From contig NZ_FUZA01000005.1 in assembly GCF_900167945.1 (NCBI RefSeq), forward strand, positions 391,816 through 455,815: 64,000 nt of DNA, given 5' to 3'. The number at the start of each line of letters is the position of its first letter. The first letter of the stretch is position 1. The notes below the pieces were generated by a model, which saw only the letters and a list, made by a program, of their open reading frames with translations, searched no databases and was not told the origin of the DNA. Of this stretch, positions 34,841 through 43,756 are shown piece after piece. Both the position numbers and the translations under genes were made by a program. The stretch is from Dyadobacter psychrophilus. Its GTDB lineage: Bacteria; Bacteroidota; Bacteroidia; Cytophagales; Spirosomataceae.

Positions 34841-37027
34841 ATGACTTTTCGTTCCAAAGCTTTTGAGATTGCTCAAGGCCGGGTTGCCCCTTCACTTACC
34901 CCTCCGACAGAAAAAGTAGCCGACTTATATGGCAGTAACACTTTCAGCGATGACGTAATGAAAACGCTGCTCTCCGCTGAGGCTTACACCAAGATTTCGA
35001 ATGCGATACGTTCCGGTTCGACGATCGACCGGGAAGTTGCAGACGAGGTTTCGGCGGCGATGAAATCGTGGGCGATTTCCAAGGGAGCGACGCACTACAC
35101 GCACTGGTTCCAGCCCTTAACCGGAACGACTGCTGAGAAACACGATTCATTTTTTGACTTGACAATCGACGGCAAAGCCGTTGAAAAATTCAAAGGAAGT
35201 GCACTGGTCCAGCAGGAACCCGATGCATCCTCATTTCCAAGCGGCGGTTTGCGCGCCACTTTTGAAGCACGCGGTTATACAGGCTGGGACCCGAGTTCAC
35301 CTGCGTTCTTGATGGATAATGGGGCGGGAGGGAAAACATTATGTATTCCGTCCGTGTTTATTTCCTATACCGGAGAAGCACTCGATTACAAAGCTCCTTT
35401 GCTCAAATCGCTGGTTATGCTCGACAAAGCAGCCACTTCGGTCTGTCAATTTTTCAACCGCGACGTTGATAAAGTAACGCCAACATTAGGCATTGAGCAG
35501 GAATATTTTTTGGTAGATAAAGCACTTTATTATGCGCGTCCCGACTTGCTCATGGCTGGCAGAACGGTCTTTGGACATAGTCCTGCGCGTGGCCAGCAGC
35601 TGGACGATCATTATTTTGGTTCGATATCGCCGCGGGTGAATGCATTCATGGTGGATTTTGAATTTGAAGCATTAAAGTTGGGCATTCCTGTGCGTACGCG
35701 CCACAACGAGGTTGCGCCAGGCCAGTACGAATGTGCGCCCACGTTTGAGGAGGTAAACCTGGCCATTGACCATAATGCATTGTTGATGGATTTGATGCAG
35801 AAAGTGGGTGACCGACATAATTTCCAGGTTTTGTTTCACGAAAAACCATTTGCTGGTATCAACGGAAGCGGAAAGCATAACAACTGGTCACTTTCCACGG
35901 ATACGGGCATCAACCTGCTCGCGCCCACGTCCAAGCCGAAGGAAAACCTGCGCTTTCTAACATTTTTAATGAATGTTGTGAAAGCAGTTCACGATCACGC
36001 GGATTTGTTGCGCGCTTCCATTTCTTCTGCCGGTAATGAGCATAGATTAGGGGCAAACGAGGCGCCGCCATCGATTGTATCGGTTTTCCTGGGTAACGAG
36101 CTGACCAATATGCTGGAAGAATTGGTCAACAAGGGAGAGATAACGCTCGAAAAAGGCGAGAATTTCTATTATAAATTGGGTATAACCCGCATTCCAAACC
36201 TGCAACGCGATAACACGGACCGTAACCGCACTTCGCCCTTCTGTTTTACCGGAAATAAGTTTGAATATCGCGCAGTGGGCAGTTCTCAAAACAGTGCATC
36301 GCCGATGATCGTTTTGAATACGATTGTGGCGAATCAGCTTTTGGAATTCAAAAAGGAAATGGATGAGAGACTTGCCGCAGGAGAAGAAAAGAAGGTGGCG
36401 ACTGTTGAGATCCTGAAACGCTATTTTACAGAGTCAAAGAACATTCTATTTGAAGGAAACGGATATTCAGAGGAATGGGTGGAGGAAGCAAAAAGCCGCG
36501 GCCTGAGCAATATCAAGGAAACATACGATGCGCTGCACGCTTACACGACGGAACGTACAATTACTGCATTTGAGCGAATGGGCGTCCTCACCTCGCGCGA
36601 GCTGCATGCCCGCTACGAGATTGAATTAGAAAATTATGTTAAAAAGTTACAGATCGAATCGCGCGTGATAGGTGATCTGGCATTGAACCACATTGTTTCT
36701 ACGGTTGTGAAATATCAGTTCAAGCTTGCCCAGACGGCCCGGTCGCTCACGGATCTGGATATGCTGGAAGAAGCGGCACCGATCAAGGAAATTATCAAAG
36801 ATATTTCCACCCATATCGTGATCATTAAAAAGCTTGTTCACGAAATGACAGAGCAGCGCAAAACGGCCAATAACATTGAGGATCTGTTTGAAAGGGCGAA
36901 AATGTACGGTTCGGAGGTGAAAGGGTTTTTTGAGGAGATCAGATATCACGTGGATAAATTGGAATTATTGATCGACGATGAAGACTGGCCTTTGGCAAAA
37001 TACCGTGAAATGTTATTTTTGGAATAA
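34841..37027 (+). CDS. glnN: Glutamine synthetase type III
   Basis: A 728-residue GSIII, which condenses ammonium and glutamate with ATP as a large dodecamer. GSIII-specific signatures are THYTHWFQPLTG, FKGSALVQQEPDASSFPSGG and GLRATFEARGYTGWDPSSPAF. Catalytic segments shared with other GS types are GIEQEYFLVD, NEVAPGQYECAPTFEE, GINGSGKHNNWS and FEYRAVGSSQN. Length matches the family. The ATG at 34841 follows a promoter. A second GS of a different type is convergent 800 bases downstream, so this strain carries two unrelated ammonium-assimilating enzymes side by side. Confidence 0.96.
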   Translation: MTFRSKAFEIAQGRVAPSLTPPTEKVADLYGSNTFSDDVMKTLLSAEAYTKISNAIRSGSTIDREVADEVSAAMKSWAISKGATHYTHWFQPLTGTTAEKHDSFFDLTIDGKAVEKFKGSALVQQEPDASSFPSGGLRATFEARGYTGWDPSSPAFLMDNGAGGKTLCIPSVFISYTGEALDYKAPLLKSLVMLDKAATSVCQFFNRDVDKVTPTLGIEQEYFLVDKALYYARPDLLMAGRTVFGHSPARGQQLDDHYFGSISPRVNAFMVDFEFEALKLGIPVRTRHNEVAPGQYECAPTFEEVNLAIDHNALLMDLMQKVGDRHNFQVLFHEKPFAGINGSGKHNNWSLSTDTGINLLAPTSKPKENLRFLTFLMNVVKAVHDHADLLRASISSAGNEHRLGANEAPPSIVSVFLGNELTNMLEELVNKGEITLEKGENFYYKLGITRIPNLQRDNTDRNRTSPFCFTGNKFEYRAVGSSQNSASPMIVLNTIVANQLLEFKKEMDERLAAGEEKKVATVEILKRYFTESKNILFEGNGYSEEWVEEAKSRGLSNIKETYDALHAYTTERTITAFERMGVLTSRELHARYEIELENYVKKLQIESRVIGDLALNHIVSTVVKYQFKLAQTARSLTDLDMLEEAAPIKEIIKDISTHIVIIKKLVHEMTEQRKTANNIEDLFERAKMYGSEVKGFFEEIRYHVDKLELLIDDEDWPLAKYREMLFLE

Positions 37028-37067
37028 TTTTAGCAGCGAAAGCTTTTTATAACAAATATTCAAGACT

Positions 37068-37622
37068 ATGAATCCGGGATTTGATCCAGAAGAAATTGCA
37101 GTGCTTAAACAGGAATGTAAAGCAGAGCGATCAAGCTTTATACATGTTGAGGACGAGCTGGAAGAGGATGAAGAGGAGAACAACGAGCATGCGCACGTTC
37201 AGTTCGTAGGTTTTTACAAAGAGAAAGAGGTGATTTATGACGCGCTGATCTACACTTTGAGATTGCACCACTCAACCCTCGTTTATGACGCTGCTTTGGA
37301 AAGGCTGAAAAAGGTGATGCCGAATTACGTTTCCCTCGACGAACGTCCGGAAAATTACGTTTGTGACGAAGAGCAGGACGAAGAAGCAGAATTGTTGCTT
37401 ACCGAATTCATTGAAGAGATCGAAGAAAACGAGGAAATAACAGTTCGCGAGCACATTGAAACGGACGACAAGTTTGATTACGGCATTGGTCTGGAAGTGG
37501 GATTGAACAAAACGGAGATCAATGATAAAACGATCAACGATTTCATCATACGCTTTAACGCCGGTCGCATTCAACTGGACCCAACTCTTTACGCATTCTC
37601 CGGAAGCGAAGAGCAGGACTGA
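37068..37622 (+). CDS. Uncharacterised acidic protein after GSIII
   Basis: A 184-residue protein I do not recognise. It is strikingly acidic, with runs such as VEDELEEDEEENNE (about residues 24-37) and EEQDEEAELL and EEIEENEEITV further on. Predicted secondary structure looks mainly helical with few hydrophobic segments, and there is no signal peptide. It starts 41 bases after the GSIII stop on the same strand with no terminator between, so it is likely co-transcribed. A regulatory or chaperone-like partner for GSIII is possible but not shown. Confidence 0.75.
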   Translation: MNPGFDPEEIAVLKQECKAERSSFIHVEDELEEDEEENNEHAHVQFVGFYKEKEVIYDALIYTLRLHHSTLVYDAALERLKKVMPNYVSLDERPENYVCDEEQDEEAELLLTEFIEEIEENEEITVREHIETDDKFDYGIGLEVGLNKTEINDKTINDFIIRFNAGRIQLDPTLYAFSGSEEQD

Positions 37623-37682
37623 TATCAAGTCCCAGAGGGACAAAACATCGGTAGTCAAAATATAATTGGTTAATGGATAAGG

Positions 37683-37736
37683 AAAATCCCGGAGGGATGT
37701 AATGTCATGCATGATGTTACATCCCTCCGGGATTTT
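37683..37736. repeat. Large perfect palindrome (REP-like)
   Basis: A 54-base inverted repeat. The left arm starts AAAATCCCGGAGGGATGTAA (37683-37702), the right arm is its exact complement (37717-37736) and the centre is TGTCATGCATGATG. The related string TCCCAGAGGGAC lies at 37631-37642. Both strands can be read as the short peptide MHDVTSLRDF, a by-product of the palindrome. It looks like a member of a dispersed intergenic repeat family. Confidence 0.85.
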
Positions 37737-37763
37737 GCGTTTACTCCGCGATTTGACAGTGCC

Positions 37764-37806
37764 TGTAAATCAAAAAACCGCCAATGCGGCGGTTTTTTGA
37801 TTTACA
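37764..37806. terminator. Bidirectional terminator between the two GS loci
   Basis: A perfect 19-bp stem (TGTAAATCAAAAAACCGCC and its complement) around the loop AATGC. A-rich and T-rich arms flank the GC core, so it would terminate both the GSIII unit and the convergent GSII gene. Confidence 0.92.
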
Positions 37807-37826
37807 TTATATCTATTCTGCAAATA

Positions 37827-38837
37827 TTAAAGCGCAGATTTAACAGTCTTAATAATACGCGCAGCTACTTTGTAAGGATCAGCAGCTGAGTTTGGACGAC
37901 GATCTTCCAGATATCCGCTCCATCCTTTTTGAGGGACAAGAACAGGGATACGGATCGAAGCACCGCGGTCAGAAACACCGTAGCTGAAATCGTGGATAGA
38001 AGCAGTTTCGTGCTTTCCAGTCAAACGCAGGTGGTTATCAGCACCGTAAACTTCAATGTGTTCTTTCACAACCGGACGGAAAGATTCGCAAACTTTATCG
38101 AAAACTTCTTTGCTGCCAGCAGTTCTCAAAGCAGAGTTTGAGAAGTTAGCGTGCATGCCGCTTCCGTTCCAGTCAAGCTCGCCCAGAGGCTTGCAGTGCC
38201 AGTTGATAGCAACACCATATTTTTCACCGATTCTTTCAAGCAAATAACGGCCAAGCCAGATCTGGTCACCAGCTTCTTTCGCACCTTTTGCGAAAATCTG
38301 GAATTCCCATTGTCCTGCTGCAACCTCTGCATTGATACCCTCTACATTAAGTCCGGCGTCAAGGCAAGCGTCAAGATGCTCTTCGATAATTTCGCGACCG
38401 TATGCGTTTTGAGCACCTACTGAGCAATAGTATGGTCCTTGTGGTGCAGGATAACCATTTGCCGGGAAGCCAAGTGGTTTGTTTGTTTCAGTATCCCAAA
38501 GGAAATATTCTTGTTCAAAACCGAACCAGAAATCATTGTCATCATCTTCAATCGTTGCCCGACCGTTGGATACGTGAGCAGTTCCGTCTGCATTAAGTAC
38601 TTCACACATTACAAGATATGCATCTTTGCGCAATGGGTCAGGGATAATGTAAACAGGTTTCAATAAACAGTCAGAAGAACCGCCAAGCGCTTGTTCAGTG
38701 GATGAACCATCAAATGACCAGTTGCTGCAATCTTCCAATTTCCCACTAAAATCGCTTTCAATTTTGGTTTTGCTACGTAAACTTTGGGTCGGCTTGTAGC
38801 CATCCAACCAAATATATTCCAGCTTGGATTTTGACAT
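37827..38837 (-). CDS. Glutamine synthetase type II
   Basis: A 336-residue GS of the eukaryote-like type II (GlnII) family, which usually forms decamers. Recognisable segments are EYIWLDGYKPTQSLRSKTK, NWSFDGSSTEQALGGSSDC, FGFEQEYFLWD, GINAEVAAGQWEFQ, LDWNGSGMHANFS and GVSDRGASIRIP. The length is normal for GSII and about half that of the neighbouring GSIII. It lacks the adenylylation-site context of GSI, so control is likely transcriptional or by feedback. It is preceded by about 395 bases of intergenic DNA that should hold its promoter. Confidence 0.95.
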   Translation of the reverse strand: MSKSKLEYIWLDGYKPTQSLRSKTKIESDFSGKLEDCSNWSFDGSSTEQALGGSSDCLLKPVYIIPDPLRKDAYLVMCEVLNADGTAHVSNGRATIEDDDNDFWFGFEQEYFLWDTETNKPLGFPANGYPAPQGPYYCSVGAQNAYGREIIEEHLDACLDAGLNVEGINAEVAAGQWEFQIFAKGAKEAGDQIWLGRYLLERIGEKYGVAINWHCKPLGELDWNGSGMHANFSNSALRTAGSKEVFDKVCESFRPVVKEHIEVYGADNHLRLTGKHETASIHDFSYGVSDRGASIRIPVLVPQKGWSGYLEDRRPNSAADPYKVAARIIKTVKSAL

Positions 38838-39232
38838 AATAGTACTAGATAAAGTGGTGACGAATAATTATAACGGCACAATATTAATGCAAAAATGTAT
38901 TTCCAAAAAATAAAAACTAAGAAATATTAGCCTTACGCAGAATAATATTGTGTTTGTGGTAGTATTGTCAGTAAAAAATGTATTATTCTTATAAAATCGA
39001 TTAAATTCGAATTTTGACTAACTGATAAATATTTTTGCAGAAACCCTGATAACGCGGTTAAATTAGCAGTCTCTCTTATTGAAATGTTGCAAAAATGCAA
39101 AAATCAGGTTTTTTGAGATATTCAAAATAATATAAGGAAAACATGGCGTTTAATTATAAAGGGGACTCTAATTTTAACCGTATTTTGAAAATCATCCCGG
39201 TTTTTTTATCTTATTGAATATTTACTTTTCAC
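38838..39232. other. AT-rich divergent intergenic region
   Basis: This 395-base stretch lies between the divergent GSII and rsmE genes. It is AT-rich and has no supported ORF. A minus-strand TACATTTTTG near 38893-38902 is one base too long for the -7 consensus. I see no strong hairpin, tandem repeat or perfect promoter. A regulatory role is likely from its position between divergent genes. Confidence 0.5.
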
Positions 39233-39943
39233 ATGCATTTATTTTATCAGCCAGACTCAAATCTTTACGAATTAGACGAAGAGGAGGCCAGGCATAGTTC
39301 CAAAGTTTTAAGGCTCAATTCCGGAGACATTATATATGTAACCAATGGCAAAGGCACGTTGCAGAAATGCGTGTTGAATATCCAGGGAAAAAAGGCGGGT
39401 TACGAAGTGCTTGAATCTCAGATCATCGAACGAAGACCGTTTTCCGTACACCTGGCCATTGCGCCCACGCGCAAGGCCGAGCGCAACGAATGGATGGTGG
39501 AAAAAATGACCGAAATAGGGGTGGAGCGCATCGACTTCATGTTGACAGAGCACACCAATGCGGACACGATCAACCGCGTTGTGAACCTTACGAGGCTGAA
39601 TCGTATCGCTGCCGCGGCCATGAAACAATCGCAGCAACATTATCTTCCAGTCATCACCATTGGCAATAAATACGAAGCATTCGTGAAAGGCGTGACGGGT
39701 TCGGAAAAATTAATCGCCTACGTTCCAGATCATAACAAGGTTGAGCACGTTTTTAGTAAGGTAAAAAAAGGCTCGGGCACAACTTTATTAATAGGACCGG
39801 AAGGCGATTTCAGTGAAAAAGAAGTTTCGTTAGCACTCGATCATGGATTTTCAACTGTTTCCCTTGGACCTACCCGTTTAAGGACCGAAACTGCGGCTGT
39901 GGCAGGCTGCCACGCCATTAATTTGGCACAGAACATTTTATAA
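39233..39943 (+). CDS. rsmE: 16S rRNA m3U1498 methyltransferase
   Basis: RsmE methylates N3 of U1498 in 16S rRNA. It is a 236-residue SPOUT-class enzyme with an N-terminal PUA-like domain (HLFYQPDSNLYELDEEEARH, then VLRLNSGD) and a knotted C-terminal domain. The SAM-binding knot is visible as TLLIGPEGDFSEKEV and SLGPTRLRTETAAV. The length is standard. It is followed after 14 bases by the DUF4159 gene, a likely co-transcribed partner. Confidence 0.95.
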   Translation: MHLFYQPDSNLYELDEEEARHSSKVLRLNSGDIIYVTNGKGTLQKCVLNIQGKKAGYEVLESQIIERRPFSVHLAIAPTRKAERNEWMVEKMTEIGVERIDFMLTEHTNADTINRVVNLTRLNRIAAAAMKQSQQHYLPVITIGNKYEAFVKGVTGSEKLIAYVPDHNKVEHVFSKVKKGSGTTLLIGPEGDFSEKEVSLALDHGFSTVSLGPTRLRTETAAVAGCHAINLAQNIL

Positions 39944-39957
39944 ACGCACCAACCAAC

Positions 39958-40635
39958 ATGAAGAGGTCAGTAGCAAGCTTTGGCAAAATAATAGGGCTGG
40001 TCATATTTGTTTTCATAGGCACAGCAACATTCGCGCAGTCATCATTGAAAATTGCCAAGTTGAAATACGGTGGTGGCGGCGACTGGTATGCCAATAAAAC
40101 TTCGCTTCCTAACCTGATCAAGTTCTGTAATACGGAGCTGAAAATGAACATTAACCCTGCCGAAGACGTGGTAGAAGTGGGCAGCCCCGATATTTTCGCG
40201 TATCCGTTTGTGCATATGACGGGCCATGGCAATGTGGTATTCAGCGATGCGGAGGCGCAAAATCTCCGTAACTATCTGCTGTCAGGTGGCTTCTTGCACG
40301 TGGACGACAATTATGGTTTGGACCAGTTTATCAGACGGGAGATGAAAAAGGTCTTTCCAGAGCTTTCTTTTGTGGAACTGCCTTTCGATCACCAGGTTTA
40401 CAGGATCAAATATGTGTTTCCCGAAGGTCTTCCAAAAGTTCATGAGCATGATGGAAAACAACCGCAAGGTTATGGGCTTATCTGGCAGGGCAGGCTTGTT
40501 TGCTATTATAGCTATGAAACGGATTTAGGAAATGGCTGGGAGGATCAGAGTGTTTATAATGATCCGGAGGAAATGCGTAGAAAAGCATTGCAAATGGGCG
40601 CAAACCTGTTGAGTTACGCCTTCATGATTTTGTAA
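39958..40635 (+). CDS. Exported DUF4159 protein
   Basis: A 225-residue protein with a signal peptide (hydrophobic run IIGLVIFVFIGTATFA, cleavage near AQS) followed by a DUF4159 domain. Conserved features are KLKYGGGGDWYANKT, PFVHMTGHGNVVFSD and LLSGGFLHVDDNYG. The fold resembles class I glutamine amidotransferase-like domains, but no catalytic cysteine is seen. Function is unknown; in Bacteroidota it often lies near aerotolerance or rRNA-modification genes. It is probably periplasmic. Confidence 0.87.
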   Translation: MKRSVASFGKIIGLVIFVFIGTATFAQSSLKIAKLKYGGGGDWYANKTSLPNLIKFCNTELKMNINPAEDVVEVGSPDIFAYPFVHMTGHGNVVFSDAEAQNLRNYLLSGGFLHVDDNYGLDQFIRREMKKVFPELSFVELPFDHQVYRIKYVFPEGLPKVHEHDGKQPQGYGLIWQGRLVCYYSYETDLGNGWEDQSVYNDPEEMRRKALQMGANLLSYAFMIL

Positions 40636-40741
40636 TGAAATCCCTTCCATGCAATCGATATCGTGACAAAAATCGTATCTCTCTATATAAAATAATTCCA
40701 AATTAGCTTTTCTGATTTTCGGTTTTGTTAACGCTTACACT

Positions 40742-40749
40742 TACTTTTG
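40742..40749 (+). promoter_or_regulatory. -7 box for the desaturase gene
   Basis: TACTTTTG matches TAnnTTTG exactly, 36 bases before the ATG at 40786. No TTG lies at the usual -33 spacing. Confidence 0.45.
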
Positions 40750-40785
40750 TACAAAGTTTAAAATATTATAATTTCATCTCGTTCC

Positions 40786-41532
40786 ATGTATATTGTTCTT
40801 ATCGTTTTTGTTGTACATTGGTATTTATCCCTATTCTGTCAAACCTTCTTCCTGCACCGCTATTCAGCTCATAAGATGTTTATTATGAGCAAACCGTGGG
40901 AGCGGTTCTTCTATTTACTGACTTATCTTTCACAAGGTTCTTCTTATTTAAGTCCAAGAGCTTACGCGATTCTGCACCGCATGCACCACGCTTTCAGCGA
41001 TACAGAGAAGGATCCGCATTCGCCGCATCACACCAAAAATGTTTTTACGATGATGTGGGAAACGAAGAATATTTATAATGCCGTGCTAAGCCGCAAGCGC
41101 GCGATAGAGTCGCAATTTGAAAGGAATTATCCAGAGTGGCGCTTTATAGAAAAGCTTGGCGATTCGTGGCTTTCACGTTCAGGCTGGGCGTTGCTTTACA
41201 CTGCTTTTTACATCCTGGCTTACATTTATCTGGATATGCACTGGGCGTTCTTTTTCCTCTTGCCTGTACATTTCCTGATGGGCCCGATTCACGGCGCAAT
41301 CGTAAACTGGAGCGGTCACAAATACGGTTACCAAAACTTTGATAACGACGACAAATCGAAGAATTCTTTGATTTTTGACTTCTTAATGATGGGTGAATTA
41401 TTTCAAAATAATCACCACAAGAAACCAAATTCGATCAACTTCGGCTCACGCTGGTACGAAGTCGACCCAACTTACCCGGTGATCAAGATGCTGAATAAGT
41501 TGAAGATTATTGAGATTAGGAAGAAGGGCTAG
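40786..41532 (+). CDS. Acyl-CoA/fatty-acid desaturase
   Basis: A 248-residue integral-membrane di-iron desaturase of the stearoyl-CoA delta-9 group. Histidine boxes are HRYSAH (24-29), HRMHH (64-68) and NNHHKKP near residue 210. Four hydrophobic helices are visible, including the first 20 residues. It introduces a double bond into acyl chains and adjusts membrane fluidity. It is shorter than many homologues because no cytochrome b5 domain is fused, so reductant must come from a separate ferredoxin or flavoprotein. Confidence 0.92.
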   Translation: MYIVLIVFVVHWYLSLFCQTFFLHRYSAHKMFIMSKPWERFFYLLTYLSQGSSYLSPRAYAILHRMHHAFSDTEKDPHSPHHTKNVFTMMWETKNIYNAVLSRKRAIESQFERNYPEWRFIEKLGDSWLSRSGWALLYTAFYILAYIYLDMHWAFFFLLPVHFLMGPIHGAIVNWSGHKYGYQNFDNDDKSKNSLIFDFLMMGELFQNNHHKKPNSINFGSRWYEVDPTYPVIKMLNKLKIIEIRKKG

Positions 41533-41543
41533 TCACAAAAAAC

Positions 41544-41572
41544 TTTGGCAGGTGTGAGATACACCTGCCAAG
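41544..41572. terminator. Hairpin after desaturase
   Basis: TTGGCAGGTGT and ACACCTGCCAA form an 11-bp stem around GAGAT. It is convergent with the histidine kinase gene. Only a short T run follows, so termination is probable but not certain. Confidence 0.65.
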
Positions 41573-41698
41573 TTTGCTTATTAACACCACAAAAAATGAA
41601 ATCCTTTTGAACTGCCGTTTTATCAGCATGTCTTATTGAGACAATACAAATAAATCATACAATACTTAAAAAGGCGTTAATAAAAAGTTAGAATTTGC

Positions 41699-43075
41699 TT
41701 AGAGCTTTGAGAAAATGACGACGAACGTCGTGCCCTTAGGCTCATTGGAATAAATGTTGACATTTCCCGAGTGCAACTTCACGATCCGCTCTACCAAAGA
41801 CAGCCCGATTCCATATCCCTTAATATTTGCGGTGTTGTCACTGCGGTAAAATGGTTGAAAAACCAGACTCTGATCTTCTTTTGGAATTCCTTTGCCGTTA
41901 TCCGAAAAACTTAGTGTTAATCTTCTCGCTGACGTTTTCAAATCAACATTAACTGTGTGATTGTCCGAAAACTTGCAGGCATTGTCCATCAGATTCAAGA
42001 AAGCGGTTTTAAGCAATGTTGAATTTCCTGTTAGTTCCAGCCAGGTGTCATCTTCCGGCAACTCTTCAAAATTAAGCTGAATGTTATACAACGGATTTGC
42101 CTGCGCCAGGCCAAGCCGACAATCAAGCAAAAGATCATCCACTCGAATGGTTTCTGTGAGCAGATCTTTTTGATCCTCACTTACTTTGGCAAGCTCCAAT
42201 AATGTATTGGAAAGCTGCGCCAGCTCCTGGATATCCTCCAAAACAGACCTGATCGTCAACTGGTAGTCGGCAGTGTTTCGTTCTTTTAACATGCTCACTT
42301 CCAGCTGTGAGCGGATTTTGGTTAACGGATTTTTAAGCTCATGGGAAACATTAGCCACAAAGATTTTCTGCATTTGAAATGCCGTTTCAATCCGGTCCAA
42401 AAGATTGTTAAATGTTGTGGTTAAGCGCCCTATTTCATCCTTTTGGTTAGGAACATCCAGTCTGGTATCCAGTTTTTGAGGCAGAATCCTTTCCACAGCG
42501 TTCATAACCTTCGAAATCGGCCTCAATGCCCGTTTTGAGAAAATCCAGCCCACCAACGCCACAATAATGGTTACAATGAAGAACAAAACCGTCAGTAATG
42601 TGCTCAAATTGGAGAGATTGGCTTGACCGTATAAATCTTTCGCACCAAGCAAAACGACGGCCCTGTTAAATGGGTATTTGTAATACAAGCCCACAACCTT
42701 GTAGTCGCCGTCGGTGTAACGGATCTGACCGGCTTTGCGGATTTCGTCCAGCCAGTAATTGGAAACGTGAATGGATTTGGATTGAGGACTGGTAGGATTG
42801 CTATAAATAAGGCGGTTTTTCTCGTCGAAAATGAATGTATTCTCGTCGTAAATCAAGTCCCGGTTGGTTTCATCCAGGGCTTTTAGAACCTCCGTATTCA
42901 CCTGCGGGACTTTCAGCAAAAGCTCTGCCTGAGATTTTGCTTTTGACCTTAACCGATCATAGAAGTCCTCATTAACATTGTAATATGAGAAAAAATAGAT
43001 CGCGAGAAATGTGATCAGAAGGATTCCGCTCACCAGCAGGGAAAACTGAACTGTAAGTCTGGTGCGGATCTGCAT
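41699..43075 (-). CDS. HAMP-domain sensor histidine kinase
   Basis: A 458-residue inner-membrane kinase. Two helices (about residues 11-32 and 157-180) bracket a periplasmic sensor region of about 125 residues. A HAMP linker with RPISKVMNAVERI follows, then the HisKA box SHELKNPLTKIRSQLE with the phospho-histidine at H245. The HATPase domain shows NLMDNACKFS, FSDNGKGIP and GYGIGLSLVERIV. It pairs with the response regulator three bases upstream. The architecture resembles CusS/QseC-type kinases. The stimulus is unknown. Confidence 0.92.
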   Translation of the reverse strand: MQIRTRLTVQFSLLVSGILLITFLAIYFFSYYNVNEDFYDRLRSKAKSQAELLLKVPQVNTEVLKALDETNRDLIYDENTFIFDEKNRLIYSNPTSPQSKSIHVSNYWLDEIRKAGQIRYTDGDYKVVGLYYKYPFNRAVVLLGAKDLYGQANLSNLSTLLTVLFFIVTIIVALVGWIFSKRALRPISKVMNAVERILPQKLDTRLDVPNQKDEIGRLTTTFNNLLDRIETAFQMQKIFVANVSHELKNPLTKIRSQLEVSMLKERNTADYQLTIRSVLEDIQELAQLSNTLLELAKVSEDQKDLLTETIRVDDLLLDCRLGLAQANPLYNIQLNFEELPEDDTWLELTGNSTLLKTAFLNLMDNACKFSDNHTVNVDLKTSARRLTLSFSDNGKGIPKEDQSLVFQPFYRSDNTANIKGYGIGLSLVERIVKLHSGNVNIYSNEPKGTTFVVIFSKL

Positions 43076-43078
43076 GAT

Positions 43079-43756
43079 TTACTCTACTTTTAGCACATAA
43101 CCCATCCCGAACTGGGTATGGATCAATTTGACAGGGTAATCCTTATCAATTTTTTTACGAAGATAATTTACGTAAACTTCAATCACATTGGTGCCCGTAT
43201 CAAACCCAATGTCCCAAACTTGTTCTGCAATTTCCACTTTTGAGATCACGCGTCCCTGATTTCGGATCAGGTAAACGAGTAAATTGAATTCCCTGGCCGT
43301 CAGGTTGATTTTATTTCCCGAACGATGCACCGTTTTAGCGTCCAGCGAAATTTCAAGGTCCGCAAATTTCAAAATCTGCGCGGTGTGGGAAACCGTCGTT
43401 CCGCGCTTGGTAAGCGCTCTCACTCGGGCCAGAAGCTCTTTGAATTCAAAGGGCTTTACGAGGTAATCGTCCGCACCGGCATCCAGTCCAGTAACTTTAT
43501 CGTCTGTGGTACCCAGCGCCGTTAACATTAAAATAGGCGTTTCGTCACCCCAGTTCCGTATTTCCCGGCAAAGTTCGATGCCGTTGATGCCCGGAATGAT
43601 AATGTCGCTGATGATCAGTTGATATGTATTATTTTTCGCCAATTGCCTGCCAATCAGGCCATCGTATGCAATGTCAACCTCGTATCCATTCTCTTCAAGT
43701 CCTTGTTTGATGGACTGCAAAGTTTTCGGTTCGTCTTCAATCAGTAGTAGTTTCAT
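43079..43756 (-). CDS. OmpR/PhoB-family response regulator
   Basis: A 225-residue transcription factor. The receiver domain has the acidic pocket in LIEDEP and the phospho-acceptor D51 in LIISDIIIPG, with the conserved lysine in YLVKPFEF. The C-terminal winged helix contains INLTAREFNLLVYLIRNQGRVIS and VYVNYLRKKID. It is the partner of the adjacent kinase. Its start overlaps the nucleotidase stop by four bases. Target genes are not evident. Confidence 0.94.
   Translation of the reverse strand: MKLLLIEDEPKTLQSIKQGLEENGYEVDIAYDGLIGRQLAKNNTYQLIISDIIIPGINGIELCREIRNWGDETPILMLTALGTTDDKVTGLDAGADDYLVKPFEFKELLARVRALTKRGTTVSHTAQILKFADLEISLDAKTVHRSGNKINLTAREFNLLVYLIRNQGRVISKVEIAEQVWDIGFDTGTNVIEVYVNYLRKKIDKDYPVKLIHTQFGMGYVLKVE

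Noticed and set aside
37272..37889. Small ORFs on both strands beginning MHDITSLRDF or MHDVTSLRDF
   Set aside because: They arise from the palindromic repeat at 37683-37736 and do not extend into a conserved protein.
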